64,000 nt of DNA from Cohaesibacter celericrescens (GTDB lineage Bacteria; Pseudomonadota; Alphaproteobacteria; Rhizobiales; Cohaesibacteraceae). The stretch's first letter is position 1, and each line of letters opens with the position of its first letter. Shown here one piece after another: positions 9,225 through 18,065 of this stretch. The notes beneath the pieces were generated by a model. That model ran no database searches and had not been told where the DNA came from. It saw only the letters and a program-made list of their open reading frames with translations. The stretch covers positions 248,001-312,000 of the forward strand of contig NZ_PKUQ01000055.1 in assembly GCF_002866925.1 (NCBI RefSeq), in the 5' to 3' direction. The translations under genes were made by a program, and so were the position numbers.

Positions 9225-10031
9225 ATGAATGCAATGATCGAACAGTTGGGCGTTTATGCCCCTCTGATAATCAATGTTGTAAAGGCAGTCATTTTTCTGG
9301 TTGTTGGCTACATTCTAGCCGGTTTGGTGTCAAGTATCGTGCGCAAACGCTTGGCACGCATCAAATCTGTTGATCCGACGATCGGCAATTTTTTCGCGTC
9401 CCTTGCCCGTTGGTTGATCCTTGTTTTTGTCTTTATCGCCGTTTTGCAATTGTTTGGTTTCCAAGCGACCAGTTTGGTCGCCGTTCTTGGTGCAGCTTCC
9501 CTCGCCATTGGCCTTGCCTTGCAAGGCACGCTCAGTGATGTTGCCTCCGGTGTTATGTTGATCATCTTCCGGCCCTATAAGCTTGGAGATTATATTGACG
9601 TGTCCGGCACAGCAGGTACGGTCAAGAATATCGACTTGTTTGTAACTGAATTGGCAACGCCGGATAATGTCCAGATCATCATGCCGAACTCCAAGGCATG
9701 GGGCTCCACCGTCTCCAACTATTCAGCCCACGCGACACGTCGAGTCGATCTTGTTTTTGGCATTGATTATGGTGATGATATGGATAAAGCCATGGGCATT
9801 ATTCTCGACCTTGCCAATGCAGATGACCGCGTTATGAAAGATCCGGAACCATGGACCCGCGTGACCAATTTGGGCGACTCTTCAGTCGATCTCTCTGTCC
9901 GTCTGTGGTGTGCCAGTGAAGACTATTGGGATCTGAAATTTGCTTTTCTTAAAGCAGTGAAAGAAACCTTTGATGCCAAGGGCATTTCGATCCCTTATCC
10001 CCATCAGGTGGAGATCCAGCGTCAGAGCTAA
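9225..10031 (+). CDS. mscS: Small-conductance mechanosensitive channel (MscS family)
   Basis: A 268-residue inner-membrane channel that opens under membrane tension to release solutes during hypo-osmotic shock. It has three membrane helices (about 15-37, 60-82, 86-115). The pore-lining TM3 reads LGAASLAIGLALQGTLSDVASG, with the Gly/Ala packing pattern of MscS. The beta-domain signature IIFRPYKLGDYI follows, then the cytoplasmic vestibule. The length is close to E. coli MscS (286). I chose ATG 9225, which has GAGAG 8-12 bases upstream, over ATG 9210. Confidence 0.93.
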   Translation: MNAMIEQLGVYAPLIINVVKAVIFLVVGYILAGLVSSIVRKRLARIKSVDPTIGNFFASLARWLILVFVFIAVLQLFGFQATSLVAVLGAASLAIGLALQGTLSDVASGVMLIIFRPYKLGDYIDVSGTAGTVKNIDLFVTELATPDNVQIIMPNSKAWGSTVSNYSAHATRRVDLVFGIDYGDDMDKAMGIILDLANADDRVMKDPEPWTRVTNLGDSSVDLSVRLWCASEDYWDLKFAFLKAVKETFDAKGISIPYPHQVEIQRQS

Positions 10032-10083
10032 TGCCAAAATGGTTCTTGGTGGCGCTTTTTCTGTGTGCACATCTATTGAGAGG

Positions 10084-10109
10084 AGGCGACCAACCAGTTT
10101 GGTCGCCTT
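10084..10109 (+). terminator. Hairpin after mscS
   Basis: AGGCGACCAA pairs with TTGGTCGCCT around a short loop, followed by a weak T-rich tail (TCTTG). It is a likely terminator between mscS and hisS. Confidence 0.6.
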
Positions 10110-10276
10110 CTTGCGTTTAAACCCTAAATTGTTATCCATTGGCGAAAAAGTGGCGGTGGGGCACAAAACACCCAAGCTACAAGCTTGTCGATAAGGCCCT
10201 GATGGGGTAGGGAAGAGGCCAAAGCCACACATGAGGTGGCTATTCCGTTTTTACCAAAGTGAAGTGACGTCTAATC

Positions 10277-11740
10277 ATGGCAAAAGTGAAAAAGCCCCAA
10301 AAGCTCAAAGCCCGCCTGCCGCGTGGATTTGTAGACCGGACTGCCGACGATATTCGTGCAGTTGATGACATGATCGCCAAAATCAAGGCCGTTTATGAGC
10401 ATCATGGCTTTGACCCGATTGAGACACCCGCTTTTGAATATACCGATTGCCTTGGTAAGTTCCTGCCAGATACAGACCGGCCAAATGCTGGCGTGTTTTC
10501 TCTGCAGGATGACGATGAGCAATGGATGAGCCTGCGCTATGATCTGACCGCGCCGCTCGCCCGCCATGTCGCCGAGAATATCAACGAAGTGCAAATGCCG
10601 TTCCGGACCTATCGTGCGGGCTATGTTTATCGCAATGAAAAACCCGGACCGGGTCGTTTTCGTCAGTTTATGCAGTTCGACGCAGACACGGTCGGCGCGC
10701 CAGGTGTGCAGGCCGATGCCGAGATGTGCATGATGATGGCCGATACCATGGAAGCCTTGGGCATTGCGCGCGGCGACTATGTGATCCGCGTCAACAATCG
10801 CAAACTGCTCGACGGTGTCATGGAGGAAATTGGCTTTGGTGGCGACGAGCATGCGGAGGATCGGCTGACGGTGCTGCGCGCGGTCGACAAGCTCGATAAA
10901 TTCGGCCCCGAAGGCGTCAAATTGCTGCTCGGTGCTGGCCGCAAGGATGAGTCTGGCGATTTTACCAAAGGCGCAGGCCTGTCGGATGAAAATGCGCAAA
11001 AAGTGCTTGCGTTTACCGAGGGGAAGCTGGATCTCGACCATGATGGTCAACGCGAGTTGGACACCATGCAGGCAATCTTTGACGCGTGTGGGTATGGCGC
11101 AGATCGCATCAAGATCGATCCGTCTGTTGTGCGTGGTTTGGAATATTACACCGGCCCTGTCTATGAAGCTGAATTGCTGTTCGATGTTACCAACGAAAAA
11201 GGGGAAGTTGTCCAGTTCGGCTCGGTCGGTGGTGGCGGCCGCTATGACGGTTTGGTCAAGCGTTACGTGGGCCGAGAAGTGCCAGCAACCGGTTTTTCCA
11301 TGGGTGTGTCGCGTCTGATGACTGCACTCAAAAACCTCGGCAAGTTGGGCAATGAAACGGTAGTCGCCCCGGTGTTGGTCACTGTGATGGACGGCGATGT
11401 AGACAGCTTGGGCCATTATCAAAAAATGGTACAAGAGCTGCGCACAGCTGGTGTTCGTGCGGAGCTTTATCAGGGCAACTGGAAGAAATTCGGCAATCAG
11501 CTGAAATATGCAGACAAGCGCGGCTGTCCGCTGGCCATCATTCAGGGCTCAGATGAGAAAGAAGCTGGCATCGTTCAGATCAAGGATCTGATCGAGGGAA
11601 AACGCCTGTCCGCCGAGATTGAAGACAATGCCGCTTGGCGTGAAAGCCGCCCTGCACAAGTGGAAGTGCCACTCACTGAGATGGTCGCGACCGTAATAAA
11701 AATGCTGGCCGATCAGGCCACTGACCGTGCGGCCAACTGA
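10277..11740 (+). CDS. hisS: Histidine--tRNA ligase, divergent alphaproteobacterial type
   Basis: A 487-residue class II aminoacyl-tRNA synthetase that charges tRNA-His. The class II motifs are visible: motif 1 around PIETPAFEY, motif 2 FRTYRAGYVYRNEKPGPGRFRQF (about 112-134) and motif 3 GFSMGVSRLM. The histidine-binding signature RGLEYYTG is present near residue 290. Motif 2 continues FDADTVG rather than the usual bacterial Q-x-x-x-E-x-x-G form, which marks the HisRS type found in Rhizobiales and relatives. It heads the hisS-hisZ-hisG cluster, 54 bases ahead of hisZ. Confidence 0.95.
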   Translation: MAKVKKPQKLKARLPRGFVDRTADDIRAVDDMIAKIKAVYEHHGFDPIETPAFEYTDCLGKFLPDTDRPNAGVFSLQDDDEQWMSLRYDLTAPLARHVAENINEVQMPFRTYRAGYVYRNEKPGPGRFRQFMQFDADTVGAPGVQADAEMCMMMADTMEALGIARGDYVIRVNNRKLLDGVMEEIGFGGDEHAEDRLTVLRAVDKLDKFGPEGVKLLLGAGRKDESGDFTKGAGLSDENAQKVLAFTEGKLDLDHDGQRELDTMQAIFDACGYGADRIKIDPSVVRGLEYYTGPVYEAELLFDVTNEKGEVVQFGSVGGGGRYDGLVKRYVGREVPATGFSMGVSRLMTALKNLGKLGNETVVAPVLVTVMDGDVDSLGHYQKMVQELRTAGVRAELYQGNWKKFGNQLKYADKRGCPLAIIQGSDEKEAGIVQIKDLIEGKRLSAEIEDNAAWRESRPAQVEVPLTEMVATVIKMLADQATDRAAN

Positions 11741-11794
11741 GCAGCTTGTCAGTGAAGATCACCCGATGTGACCATCAGGGTGAGAGGAGAAGGT

Positions 11795-12937
11795 ATGACC
11801 TATCTGACCGACGAAATGCGCAAGCGTTTGGACCTCCTGCTCAGCGAGGCAGGAGCCTGCCCGATTGATTTGCCGGTTCTCTATCATGCGGATCTGTTTG
11901 TAGATTTGATCGGTGAAGATATCCGTCGTCGACTCTATGTTGCCCCCGGTTCCAATGGTGAGGCCATGGCACTGCGGCCCGAATTCACCATTCCTGCATG
12001 TCTACACCACCTGTCGGGCGGTGCGGCAGACAGACCAGCCAGTTATGCCTGCATCGGGCCTGTTTTCCGTCAGCGTGAAGATGGCGCGCCGGGGGAATTT
12101 TATCAGGCCGGTATCGAGCAAATTGATCCCGATGGCGGCGTTGAGTTTGACGCCAACAGTGTCGCCCGTGCGGTGTTGTTGGTTGAAAGTCTTTCGGCGC
12201 AAAAACCGGTCGTCACCATCGGAGATCTCGCGCTGTTTTCGTCTCTGTTAACTGCATTGGATGCGCCTGCCGTGTGGCAGCGTCGTCTAGAGGGCGCCTT
12301 TGGTGACCGCAAGGTACTCGACCGCATGCTGGCCCGTCTGGAAAAAGGCGGTTCTGAAAACCATGGTGCTTCGGCAGGGCTGGCCAAAATACTCGATGGC
12401 AAAGCGACCAGCGATGTGCGCGATGCCGTCGAAGAAATGCTGTCCATAGCCGGTCTAACCACCGTAGGCGGCCGCTCTGTCGGCGATATCGCCGAACGAT
12501 ATATGGAAAAGGCCGAGCTGGCTGCCAAAGCCGGTTGGGACGCAGACAAGCTGGACGTGATTTCGCGCTATTTGTCTATTTCCGGTTCTCTAGACGACAG
12601 CTTGGAGCGTTTGACAGCTTTCAACGCGCAGGAGGGCGGGCCTCTTGGTGCCGCTTTGCAACAATTCTCGGACCGTATCGTGGCCATTCGCAACGCAGTA
12701 CCGCAAGGAACACCCCTGCAGTTCAAAGCCGATTTTGGACGACGCCTCGACTATTATTCGGGCTTTAACTTCGAGCTCAATTTTGACGGTCAAGACAAAC
12801 CTGTTGCCGGAGGAGGGCGCTATGATCGATTGCTCGGCCTGTTGGCCCCAAGAGCCAAAACCGACCTTGGTGCCGACATTCAAGCGGTGCCAGCCATCGG
12901 GTTTGTAATTTGGCTTGATCGCCTGACCAACGCGTAA
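11795..12937 (+). CDS. hisZ: ATP phosphoribosyltransferase regulatory subunit HisZ
   Basis: A 380-residue HisRS paralogue without aminoacylation activity that combines with HisG to form the hetero-octameric first enzyme of histidine synthesis and makes it responsive to histidine. It keeps the synthetase fold signatures (ALRPEFTIPACLHHL, GPVFRQREDG, RRLDYYSGFNFEL, AGGGRYDRLLGLL) but lacks the anticodon-binding domain. ATG 11795 has a strong AGGAGAAGG ribosome site; the frame from 11768 is longer but unsupported. hisG follows after 14 bases. Confidence 0.93.
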   Translation: MTYLTDEMRKRLDLLLSEAGACPIDLPVLYHADLFVDLIGEDIRRRLYVAPGSNGEAMALRPEFTIPACLHHLSGGAADRPASYACIGPVFRQREDGAPGEFYQAGIEQIDPDGGVEFDANSVARAVLLVESLSAQKPVVTIGDLALFSSLLTALDAPAVWQRRLEGAFGDRKVLDRMLARLEKGGSENHGASAGLAKILDGKATSDVRDAVEEMLSIAGLTTVGGRSVGDIAERYMEKAELAAKAGWDADKLDVISRYLSISGSLDDSLERLTAFNAQEGGPLGAALQQFSDRIVAIRNAVPQGTPLQFKADFGRRLDYYSGFNFELNFDGQDKPVAGGGRYDRLLGLLAPRAKTDLGADIQAVPAIGFVIWLDRLTNA

Positions 12938-12951
12938 AGGGAGTGACCAGA

Positions 12952-13935
12952 ATGAGCAATAATCCTCTGATCATCGCGGTTCCTTCCAAGGGCCGCTTGC
13001 AAGACAACACCAATGATTTTTTTGCGCGCGCTGGTTTGAAAATCGCACGCCCGGGCGGAGCTCGCAATTATCGCGGACATCTGGAAGGGGTCGACAATGT
13101 CGAAATCGCCTTTCTTTCTGCGTCAGAGATCGCCAAGGAGCTCAAAGCCGGGTCGGTGCATTTGGGTGTGACTGGCGAAGATCTCATTCGCGAGCATCTG
13201 ACCACACCAGACGCCTATATTGAACTGTTGATCCAGTTGGGCTTCGGCCATGCCAACGTGGTGATCGCCGTGCCCAAAGCCTGGATTGATGTGCGCAGCA
13301 TGGAAGACCTGGGCGATGTCGCCATGGACATGCCTGCTCGTTATGGTCACCACCTTCGTGTTGCAACCAAATATATCAATTTAACCCGTGCCTTCTTTGC
13401 TGGTCATGGCATCATTGACTATAAGATTGTCGAAAGCCTTGGGGCGACAGAAGGTGCCCCCGCTGCGGGTTCGGCTGATGTGGTGGTCGATATCACCTCA
13501 ACGGGCTCAACACTGGAAGCCAACAATCTCAAAATTATTGATGACGGGGTGATGCTGCGATCACAGGCCAATTTGGTGGCGTCCCTTACGGCAGACTGGT
13601 CCGAGAATGCCAAGACAGCATTGGGGGAAATTTTAGATCGGGTGCAGGCTGAAGAAGCGGCCCGCACGCGCCGTGAAATTACCGCAACCCATTTTGATGC
13701 GGCGGCCATCAGCCAGCAGATGTGCGATGAATTTGAAGGCTTTGGCGTTTATGCTCCCTTTGGTCATACAGATCATATTTTGCGGTTGCACGCATCGGAA
13801 AAACGGGTTTATGCCATCGCCAGCCGCCTGCGTGAGCTGGGGGCTCCATCGGTGTCTGTTGGCCGGCTTGACTATGTTTTCGAAGCATCCAATCCGTTGT
13901 TTGATCATATGATTGCTCGCCTCAATAAGGCATAA
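12952..13935 (+). CDS. hisG: ATP phosphoribosyltransferase catalytic subunit HisG
   Basis: A 327-residue enzyme that joins ATP and PRPP to form phosphoribosyl-ATP, the committed step of histidine synthesis. The N-terminal PSKGRL motif (11-16) and the PRPP-binding segment DVVVDITSTGSTLEANNLKII (about 177-197) are clear. The protein is about 100 residues longer than the classic short HisG that works with HisZ, and carries a C-terminal region (about 225-327) in a genome that also has hisZ. ATG 12952 has AAAGGGAG eight bases upstream and is preferred to GTG 12943. Confidence 0.94.
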   Translation: MSNNPLIIAVPSKGRLQDNTNDFFARAGLKIARPGGARNYRGHLEGVDNVEIAFLSASEIAKELKAGSVHLGVTGEDLIREHLTTPDAYIELLIQLGFGHANVVIAVPKAWIDVRSMEDLGDVAMDMPARYGHHLRVATKYINLTRAFFAGHGIIDYKIVESLGATEGAPAAGSADVVVDITSTGSTLEANNLKIIDDGVMLRSQANLVASLTADWSENAKTALGEILDRVQAEEAARTRREITATHFDAAAISQQMCDEFEGFGVYAPFGHTDHILRLHASEKRVYAIASRLRELGAPSVSVGRLDYVFEASNPLFDHMIARLNKA

Positions 13936-13967
13936 GCAAAAACAAGAGGTCATGATTTGGACTCATT

Positions 13968-13990
13968 GCTCTGGTGTCTCAGACCAGAGC
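13968..13990 (+). terminator. Inverted repeat after hisG
   Basis: GCTCTGGT pairs with ACCAGAGC around a 7-base loop, 33 bases after the hisG stop. There is no T-run, so it may be a weak or factor-dependent terminator. Confidence 0.4.
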
Positions 13991-14040
13991 ATCTATGATA
14001 TATAGAATCACCTAGTTTCCTCTTGCATGCGGATGTCCCG

Positions 14041-15141
14041 ATGAGTCAAACGCCCTTCTTGTCACGCCGTAGCGCAATGAAATGTGCAGCCGGTGCATTG
14101 GCTGCTCCTGTCTTGATCAAGTCAACCATTGCAAATGCGGCAGATCTTGAGCGCGCCATTGGTCAACTGATTATGGTCGGCTTCTCTGGCAAAAGTGCCC
14201 AAGGGCGTTTCGTGCGCACAATTGCGGCCCATGTTGCCAAAGGACGTGCTGCATCCGTGGTCTATCTGGGCTCCAATATCGGTTCGGGCCGGGATGTCTT
14301 GGGACTTAATAAATTGTTCCATGGCGCTGGTATCAAGCATATAGCCATCGACCACGAAGGTGGAGCTGTACAGCGCCTCAAACAAAAACAGGGATACACC
14401 AGAATTCCCTCTGCATTGGAGCTGGCGCAAAGCAAAGATGTCGCCGGTGTTGAGAAAGTGTATGCAGTCGCAGCCAAAGAACTGGCCAATGCGGGGTTTA
14501 CGCTGAATCTGGGGCCGGTCGCAGATTTGCACCGTAGTTTCAATCCTGTGATTGGCAAAAATCGCCGTGCCTATGCAGCGGATGCGACCACTGTCGTTGC
14601 TTATGCGGGGGCGTTTGTGCGGGCGCACCGGCGCTATGGCCTTCAGACATCACTTAAGCATTTCCCCGGCCATGGTCTGTCCAACAAGGATAGCCACAAC
14701 GGATTTGTTGATATTCGTGAAAGCTGGGATCCCGAGGAACTGCAACCTTTCTCAATGTTGATCCGTCAGGGATTGGCAGACATCGTCATGACCGGGCATC
14801 TCTTTGTTCGCATCACAGAGCGAGACAATGGCGAACTAACCACCTTCTCGCGCACGCTCGTTCAGGATGTCTTGCGCGGTGGCTTACAGTTTCGTGGCCT
14901 CACCATGACGGATGATCTGGATATGGGTGCTGTCCGCAAAATGGCCGAGCCTCGTGAGGCGGTACTGCGTGCGGTAGAGGCCGGTTATGATATTTTGCTG
15001 CTGTCTAATAGCCTCAAACCTAACCCAGATCTGCCAGCTGAAGCAATTGGCTGGATACGGTCTGCTATTCAGGAAGGACGAATCCGGGAAAACCAGATAT
15101 TTCAGTCAGCCGAGCGGGTGCAACGATCACGCTCAGCCTGA
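14041..15141 (+). CDS. Glycoside hydrolase family 3, NagZ-like beta-N-acetylhexosaminidase with Tat signal
   Basis: A 366-residue exported enzyme predicted to cut beta-linked N-acetylglucosamine from peptidoglycan fragments. The GH3 signatures are clear: IDHEGGAVQRLK (about 103-114), the acid/base loop KHFPGHG (about 206-212) followed by DSH (217-219), and the nucleophile segment TDDLDMGAV (D291/D292). The N-terminus SRRSAMKCAAGALAAPVLI is a twin-arginine signal peptide ending near NAA, so the folded enzyme should act in the periplasm, whereas well-known NagZ proteins are cytosolic. ATG 14041 keeps the Tat motif near the N-terminus. Confidence 0.88.
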   Translation: MSQTPFLSRRSAMKCAAGALAAPVLIKSTIANAADLERAIGQLIMVGFSGKSAQGRFVRTIAAHVAKGRAASVVYLGSNIGSGRDVLGLNKLFHGAGIKHIAIDHEGGAVQRLKQKQGYTRIPSALELAQSKDVAGVEKVYAVAAKELANAGFTLNLGPVADLHRSFNPVIGKNRRAYAADATTVVAYAGAFVRAHRRYGLQTSLKHFPGHGLSNKDSHNGFVDIRESWDPEELQPFSMLIRQGLADIVMTGHLFVRITERDNGELTTFSRTLVQDVLRGGLQFRGLTMTDDLDMGAVRKMAEPREAVLRAVEAGYDILLLSNSLKPNPDLPAEAIGWIRSAIQEGRIRENQIFQSAERVQRSRSA

Positions 15142-15211
15142 TCGTTCCCGAAAAGGTTGCCAAGAGTCTGCCGGATCTCTATTCGATCTTACCCAGACTG
15201 CTGTTTGTTTG

Positions 15212-15553
15212 CTATCTGTCAATTCGGGACAGATCCTTGGCCAGATCTGCATAATGATAGACCAATGCCGCAAAAAGAGTCTCATCAACAGCACAGCCCA
15301 ATCCTGCCCTGATCAAATGGGCGCATTGCTCTGTGCGTTGACGCAACGCGCCAAGGGGCAGACCATTGCGGGCTCCCAGCTCATAGGCTGAACGCCAAGA
15401 CATCACGCGCGCGCGAAAGCCTGTCTCCAATATCACGAGAACGTCTTCACTTGCCTGGTGGTGGCTCGGCCGGCTTGTTTTTCTACCCTTGCGCGGGGAG
15501 ATGGAACTCTCGTCTACGAGGCGGTCACGACCCGGATCGATAGAATCAAACAT
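15212..15553 (-). CDS. Hypothetical protein, small and charged
   Basis: A 113-residue protein I do not recognise. The N-terminal 35 residues are polar and probably disordered; the rest (QASEDVLVILETGFRARV through LVYHYADLAKDLSRIDR) looks helical. No signal peptide or membrane segment is seen. ATG 15553 has a strong AAGGAAGGA ribosome site on the minus strand, the main reason for keeping it. It is convergent with the GH3 gene. Confidence 0.5.
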   Translation of the reverse strand: MFDSIDPGRDRLVDESSISPRKGRKTSRPSHHQASEDVLVILETGFRARVMSWRSAYELGARNGLPLGALRQRTEQCAHLIRAGLGCAVDETLFAALVYHYADLAKDLSRIDR

Positions 15554-16581
15554 AATATATCCTTCCTTCATGTCCGGATTGCCAAAGCCACGGGGTTGGC
15601 CGGCAAGCCGAATCACGGTTTGGAAGGCTGGCTAAAACGGGTGAAGAAAATCTCCGCTTGGTTGCAGGCACAACGTTCAAAACGCAAATGCCGCCACATC
15701 CCGTATTGGAGCCACCTTGCCGCGGTTGGCAGGTTGGCGAGGGCGCCAGCCCTTCTCTTGATGATGGGCGTATGTTAGGGCGATTTTATGTTCATATCAA
15801 GTGTTTTGAATAGCGGTCGCCGTAGTCTCGTTAACAATAGGTCAGAGACGATCGAAATCAACATGAAGAAAGGGCACTTGGATGTCCTGATGAAAGGAAG
15901 AGGTCGCCATCACAGACGACCTCTAAAGACGGTATTTGTGGGGACCGTCTGTTTGGGAAAACACTATGGTCACCGAACGCTCTGGTATTAATTTGGGGGA
16001 CAAATACCAAAGCAGCAAACCGTGTTTGCCCTGTTGAATAGTATAATTAGGAGAAATAAAAATTGCTATAGCTAATTAGACAATAGTTGGAAATATATCT
16101 GGGTTATTGAATAAAACATTCCAAGTCTTCCTTATGTTGTTAGGAAGGGGGTGATGTAAATATACCTATCCAAATTTATATTTCAATGTTTTGGTGATTA
16201 TTGAAATAATAATACAATAATTTGATGGTGATTATCTTGTTTACTCTAGACTGTATTTTATTAGAATTCTGTGGAAACTATTGCGAAAACATAAAATGCA
16301 GATTTTGTGAGCTGAGTGAATAGGTGCGATTGTAAACAATGAGACCCATTATTCACTGTGTGAACAAGGTTCTATTGCTTCTAAATAGAAGCAATACGAG
16401 GGTCCAAATTGGCAGATATTTGTTGTCCAATTTCTTTTGATTCTTATCCACCAAAGCGGTGGTCCTGACACGCGATGCGAGAATATCGGAGGGCACTTGC
16501 TATTCGTCGGTCAAGGGTGCATGCAGGGCGCTGTAGTATGGCTATATTTGAATAGTCGGCTTTAGTTTTAAGGATGACACA
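15554..16581. other. 1 kb AT-rich non-coding stretch with a 10-bp palindrome
   Basis: No convincing gene. From about 16000 to 16400 the sequence is clearly more AT-rich than its surroundings. It contains a perfect inverted repeat, TATTGCTTCT (16373-16382) and AGAAGCAATA (16387-16396), with a 4-base loop. A 67-codon frame at 15788-15991 has only a weak ribosome site and no family resemblance. Possible contents are a small RNA, promoters, or the scar of a lost element. Confidence 0.5.
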
Positions 16582-17328
16582 TTGTTATGTGCGCTGGATT
16601 TGGGTTTGACAGACGGCGTAAACCGAGCCACGGCAGAACTGGTGCAGAGGGGCGTTGTCGGGGCCGTCTCTTGTCTTACGATTTCTGACATATGGCCACA
16701 AACCGCACCTATGCTGTCACAATTGCGATCATCAGGACCTCCTGACCTCAAAATAGGCCTGTCCATAAGGTTGACTGGCGCTTTTTCTCCCCTAACAGCC
16801 GGATTCGCGCCTGAGAATGCACTAAGGACTGGAAGCCTCCCTGACTTGGACGATTTTGCCAGGGCGGCGCGTGGGTTTGCATTGAACGACAAGTTGATTG
16901 AGGCTGAATGTCGCGCGCAATTGCGCCGTTTTACGGCGCATGCTGGCTATGGCCCACAGTTTATAGTGTTAGACGAAACAATGCTGTTGTTCGGAGCTGC
17001 TGCCAAAGCGCTATCTGCAACCTTAGCAAAATTCGGGTTTCAGGACATGATCCTTCTCTGCCCTGTTGTGCCGAAACCGCGCGGCTGGATTGAACGTGTC
17101 AAACAAAAATGGCTTTGGGGTTCGCAATGTCATTTGTCCAAGCCATGGCAGCGCCGACAATTGGTTGAACCGCAGAGCGTGAAGCAGTTGCCGCCGCAGG
17201 CCAGTTGGCGTCTTGATGGACAAAGTTGGTCTGCGGTCCGTCCCGCTTATGATGATGAAAGGTTGGCGCGTTTTGACCAAGATCCCGAGAGGCGCACGGA
17301 GCAATTGGGTTGGTTTGCTGCACCTTGA
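16582..17328 (+). CDS. YdjC/ChbG/HpnK-like protein, probable pseudoenzyme
   Basis: A 248-residue protein that follows the YdjC-like carbohydrate deacetylase fold (ChbG, HpnK) through its first 160 residues: LGLTDGVNRATAELVQRGVVGAVSCLT, then PDLKIGLSIRLTG, then the strand FIVLDETMLLF. All three metal-binding sites of the family are lost: DDFG is LDLG (5-8), GLH is GLS (59-61), and the D-x-H-x-H segment is DETML (131-135). It probably cannot bind metal and may be a binding or regulatory protein. TTG 16582 is the only sensible start and has AAGGA seven bases upstream. The C-terminal 80 residues are Trp/Arg-rich and unmatched. Confidence 0.7.
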   Translation: MLCALDLGLTDGVNRATAELVQRGVVGAVSCLTISDIWPQTAPMLSQLRSSGPPDLKIGLSIRLTGAFSPLTAGFAPENALRTGSLPDLDDFARAARGFALNDKLIEAECRAQLRRFTAHAGYGPQFIVLDETMLLFGAAAKALSATLAKFGFQDMILLCPVVPKPRGWIERVKQKWLWGSQCHLSKPWQRRQLVEPQSVKQLPPQASWRLDGQSWSAVRPAYDDERLARFDQDPERRTEQLGWFAAP

Positions 17329-17447
17329 GATGGTTTGTCTATTCTCGTCATTCTTATAAAAGCCACCACTTTGGAGGCAATCTGTTCGTGCGTTTCATGC
17401 AATAGGGGAACATATTATACTTGTGTTCCGACTAGAAAACGCTATCT

Positions 17448-18065
17448 TTGCGTGCAATTGATAGTCTATGGGGTAATCTGGTGGTATCTGCGTTCGGTGC
17501 GGACAAATCCCTGGGGAGGGATGAAAAAGAGCGGCTCTTAACAGAGGCGCAAGCTGAAGCCAAGGCTCAGCCTACGGAGCCTTTGGTTGGGCGTCCGCTC
17601 GTGCGCAGAGAACGGGCTGGCAAGCCGCTTGATCCATCCATTACTGAGGCTCAGGTTTCGGATTTGGTGGACGCTTTTTATGCCAAAGTGCAAAAACACC
17701 CTCGATTATCCGTCTTGTTTGCAGATGGCATGAGCCAAGAATGGCCCGATCATCTAGATCGTATGAAGGGCTTTTGGCGCTCCTTGTTGATGCAGACAAG
17801 AGAATATGACGGTCGCCCGGTTCCTGCCCATATGAAAATGGCGGACCTGCAGCCAGAAGATTTCGGGCATTGGTTGGGGCTGTTTCGGCAAACTGCATTG
17901 GAAATCTGCCCTCCAAATGCCGCTGCTCTTTATATCAATCGAGCTGAAACGGTTGCTAAAAGTTTACAAATGGCCGTTTTCTTGCAAGGACATATCGCCC
18001 CAGCCGACGCTTTTGAGCATGGCGTCATGACGACAGAATTTATTTCGCTGTTGCGAAAAGAATGA
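17448..18065 (+). CDS. Truncated haemoglobin, group III
   Basis: A 205-residue protein with a globin domain at about 65-195. The group III pattern is clear: FYAKVQKHPRLSVLF, then EWPDHLDRMKGFWRSLLM, then YDGRPVPAHMKM, then FGHWLGLFRQTALEICPP. Such proteins bind O2 or NO and are linked to nitric-oxide or microaerobic stress. About 60 extra N-terminal residues precede the globin; the TTG start has no clear ribosome site, so the true start may lie further in (GTG 17481 is one option). It follows the YdjC-like gene by 119 bases on the same strand. Confidence 0.85.
   Translation: MRAIDSLWGNLVVSAFGADKSLGRDEKERLLTEAQAEAKAQPTEPLVGRPLVRRERAGKPLDPSITEAQVSDLVDAFYAKVQKHPRLSVLFADGMSQEWPDHLDRMKGFWRSLLMQTREYDGRPVPAHMKMADLQPEDFGHWLGLFRQTALEICPPNAAALYINRAETVAKSLQMAVFLQGHIAPADAFEHGVMTTEFISLLRKE

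Noticed and set aside
10271..11434. 387-codon minus-strand open frame
   Set aside because: Shadow of hisS on the opposite strand; no family pattern.
15788..15991. 67-codon plus-strand frame in the AT-rich gap
   Set aside because: Only a weak ribosome site, no recognisable pattern, and composition like the surrounding non-coding DNA.
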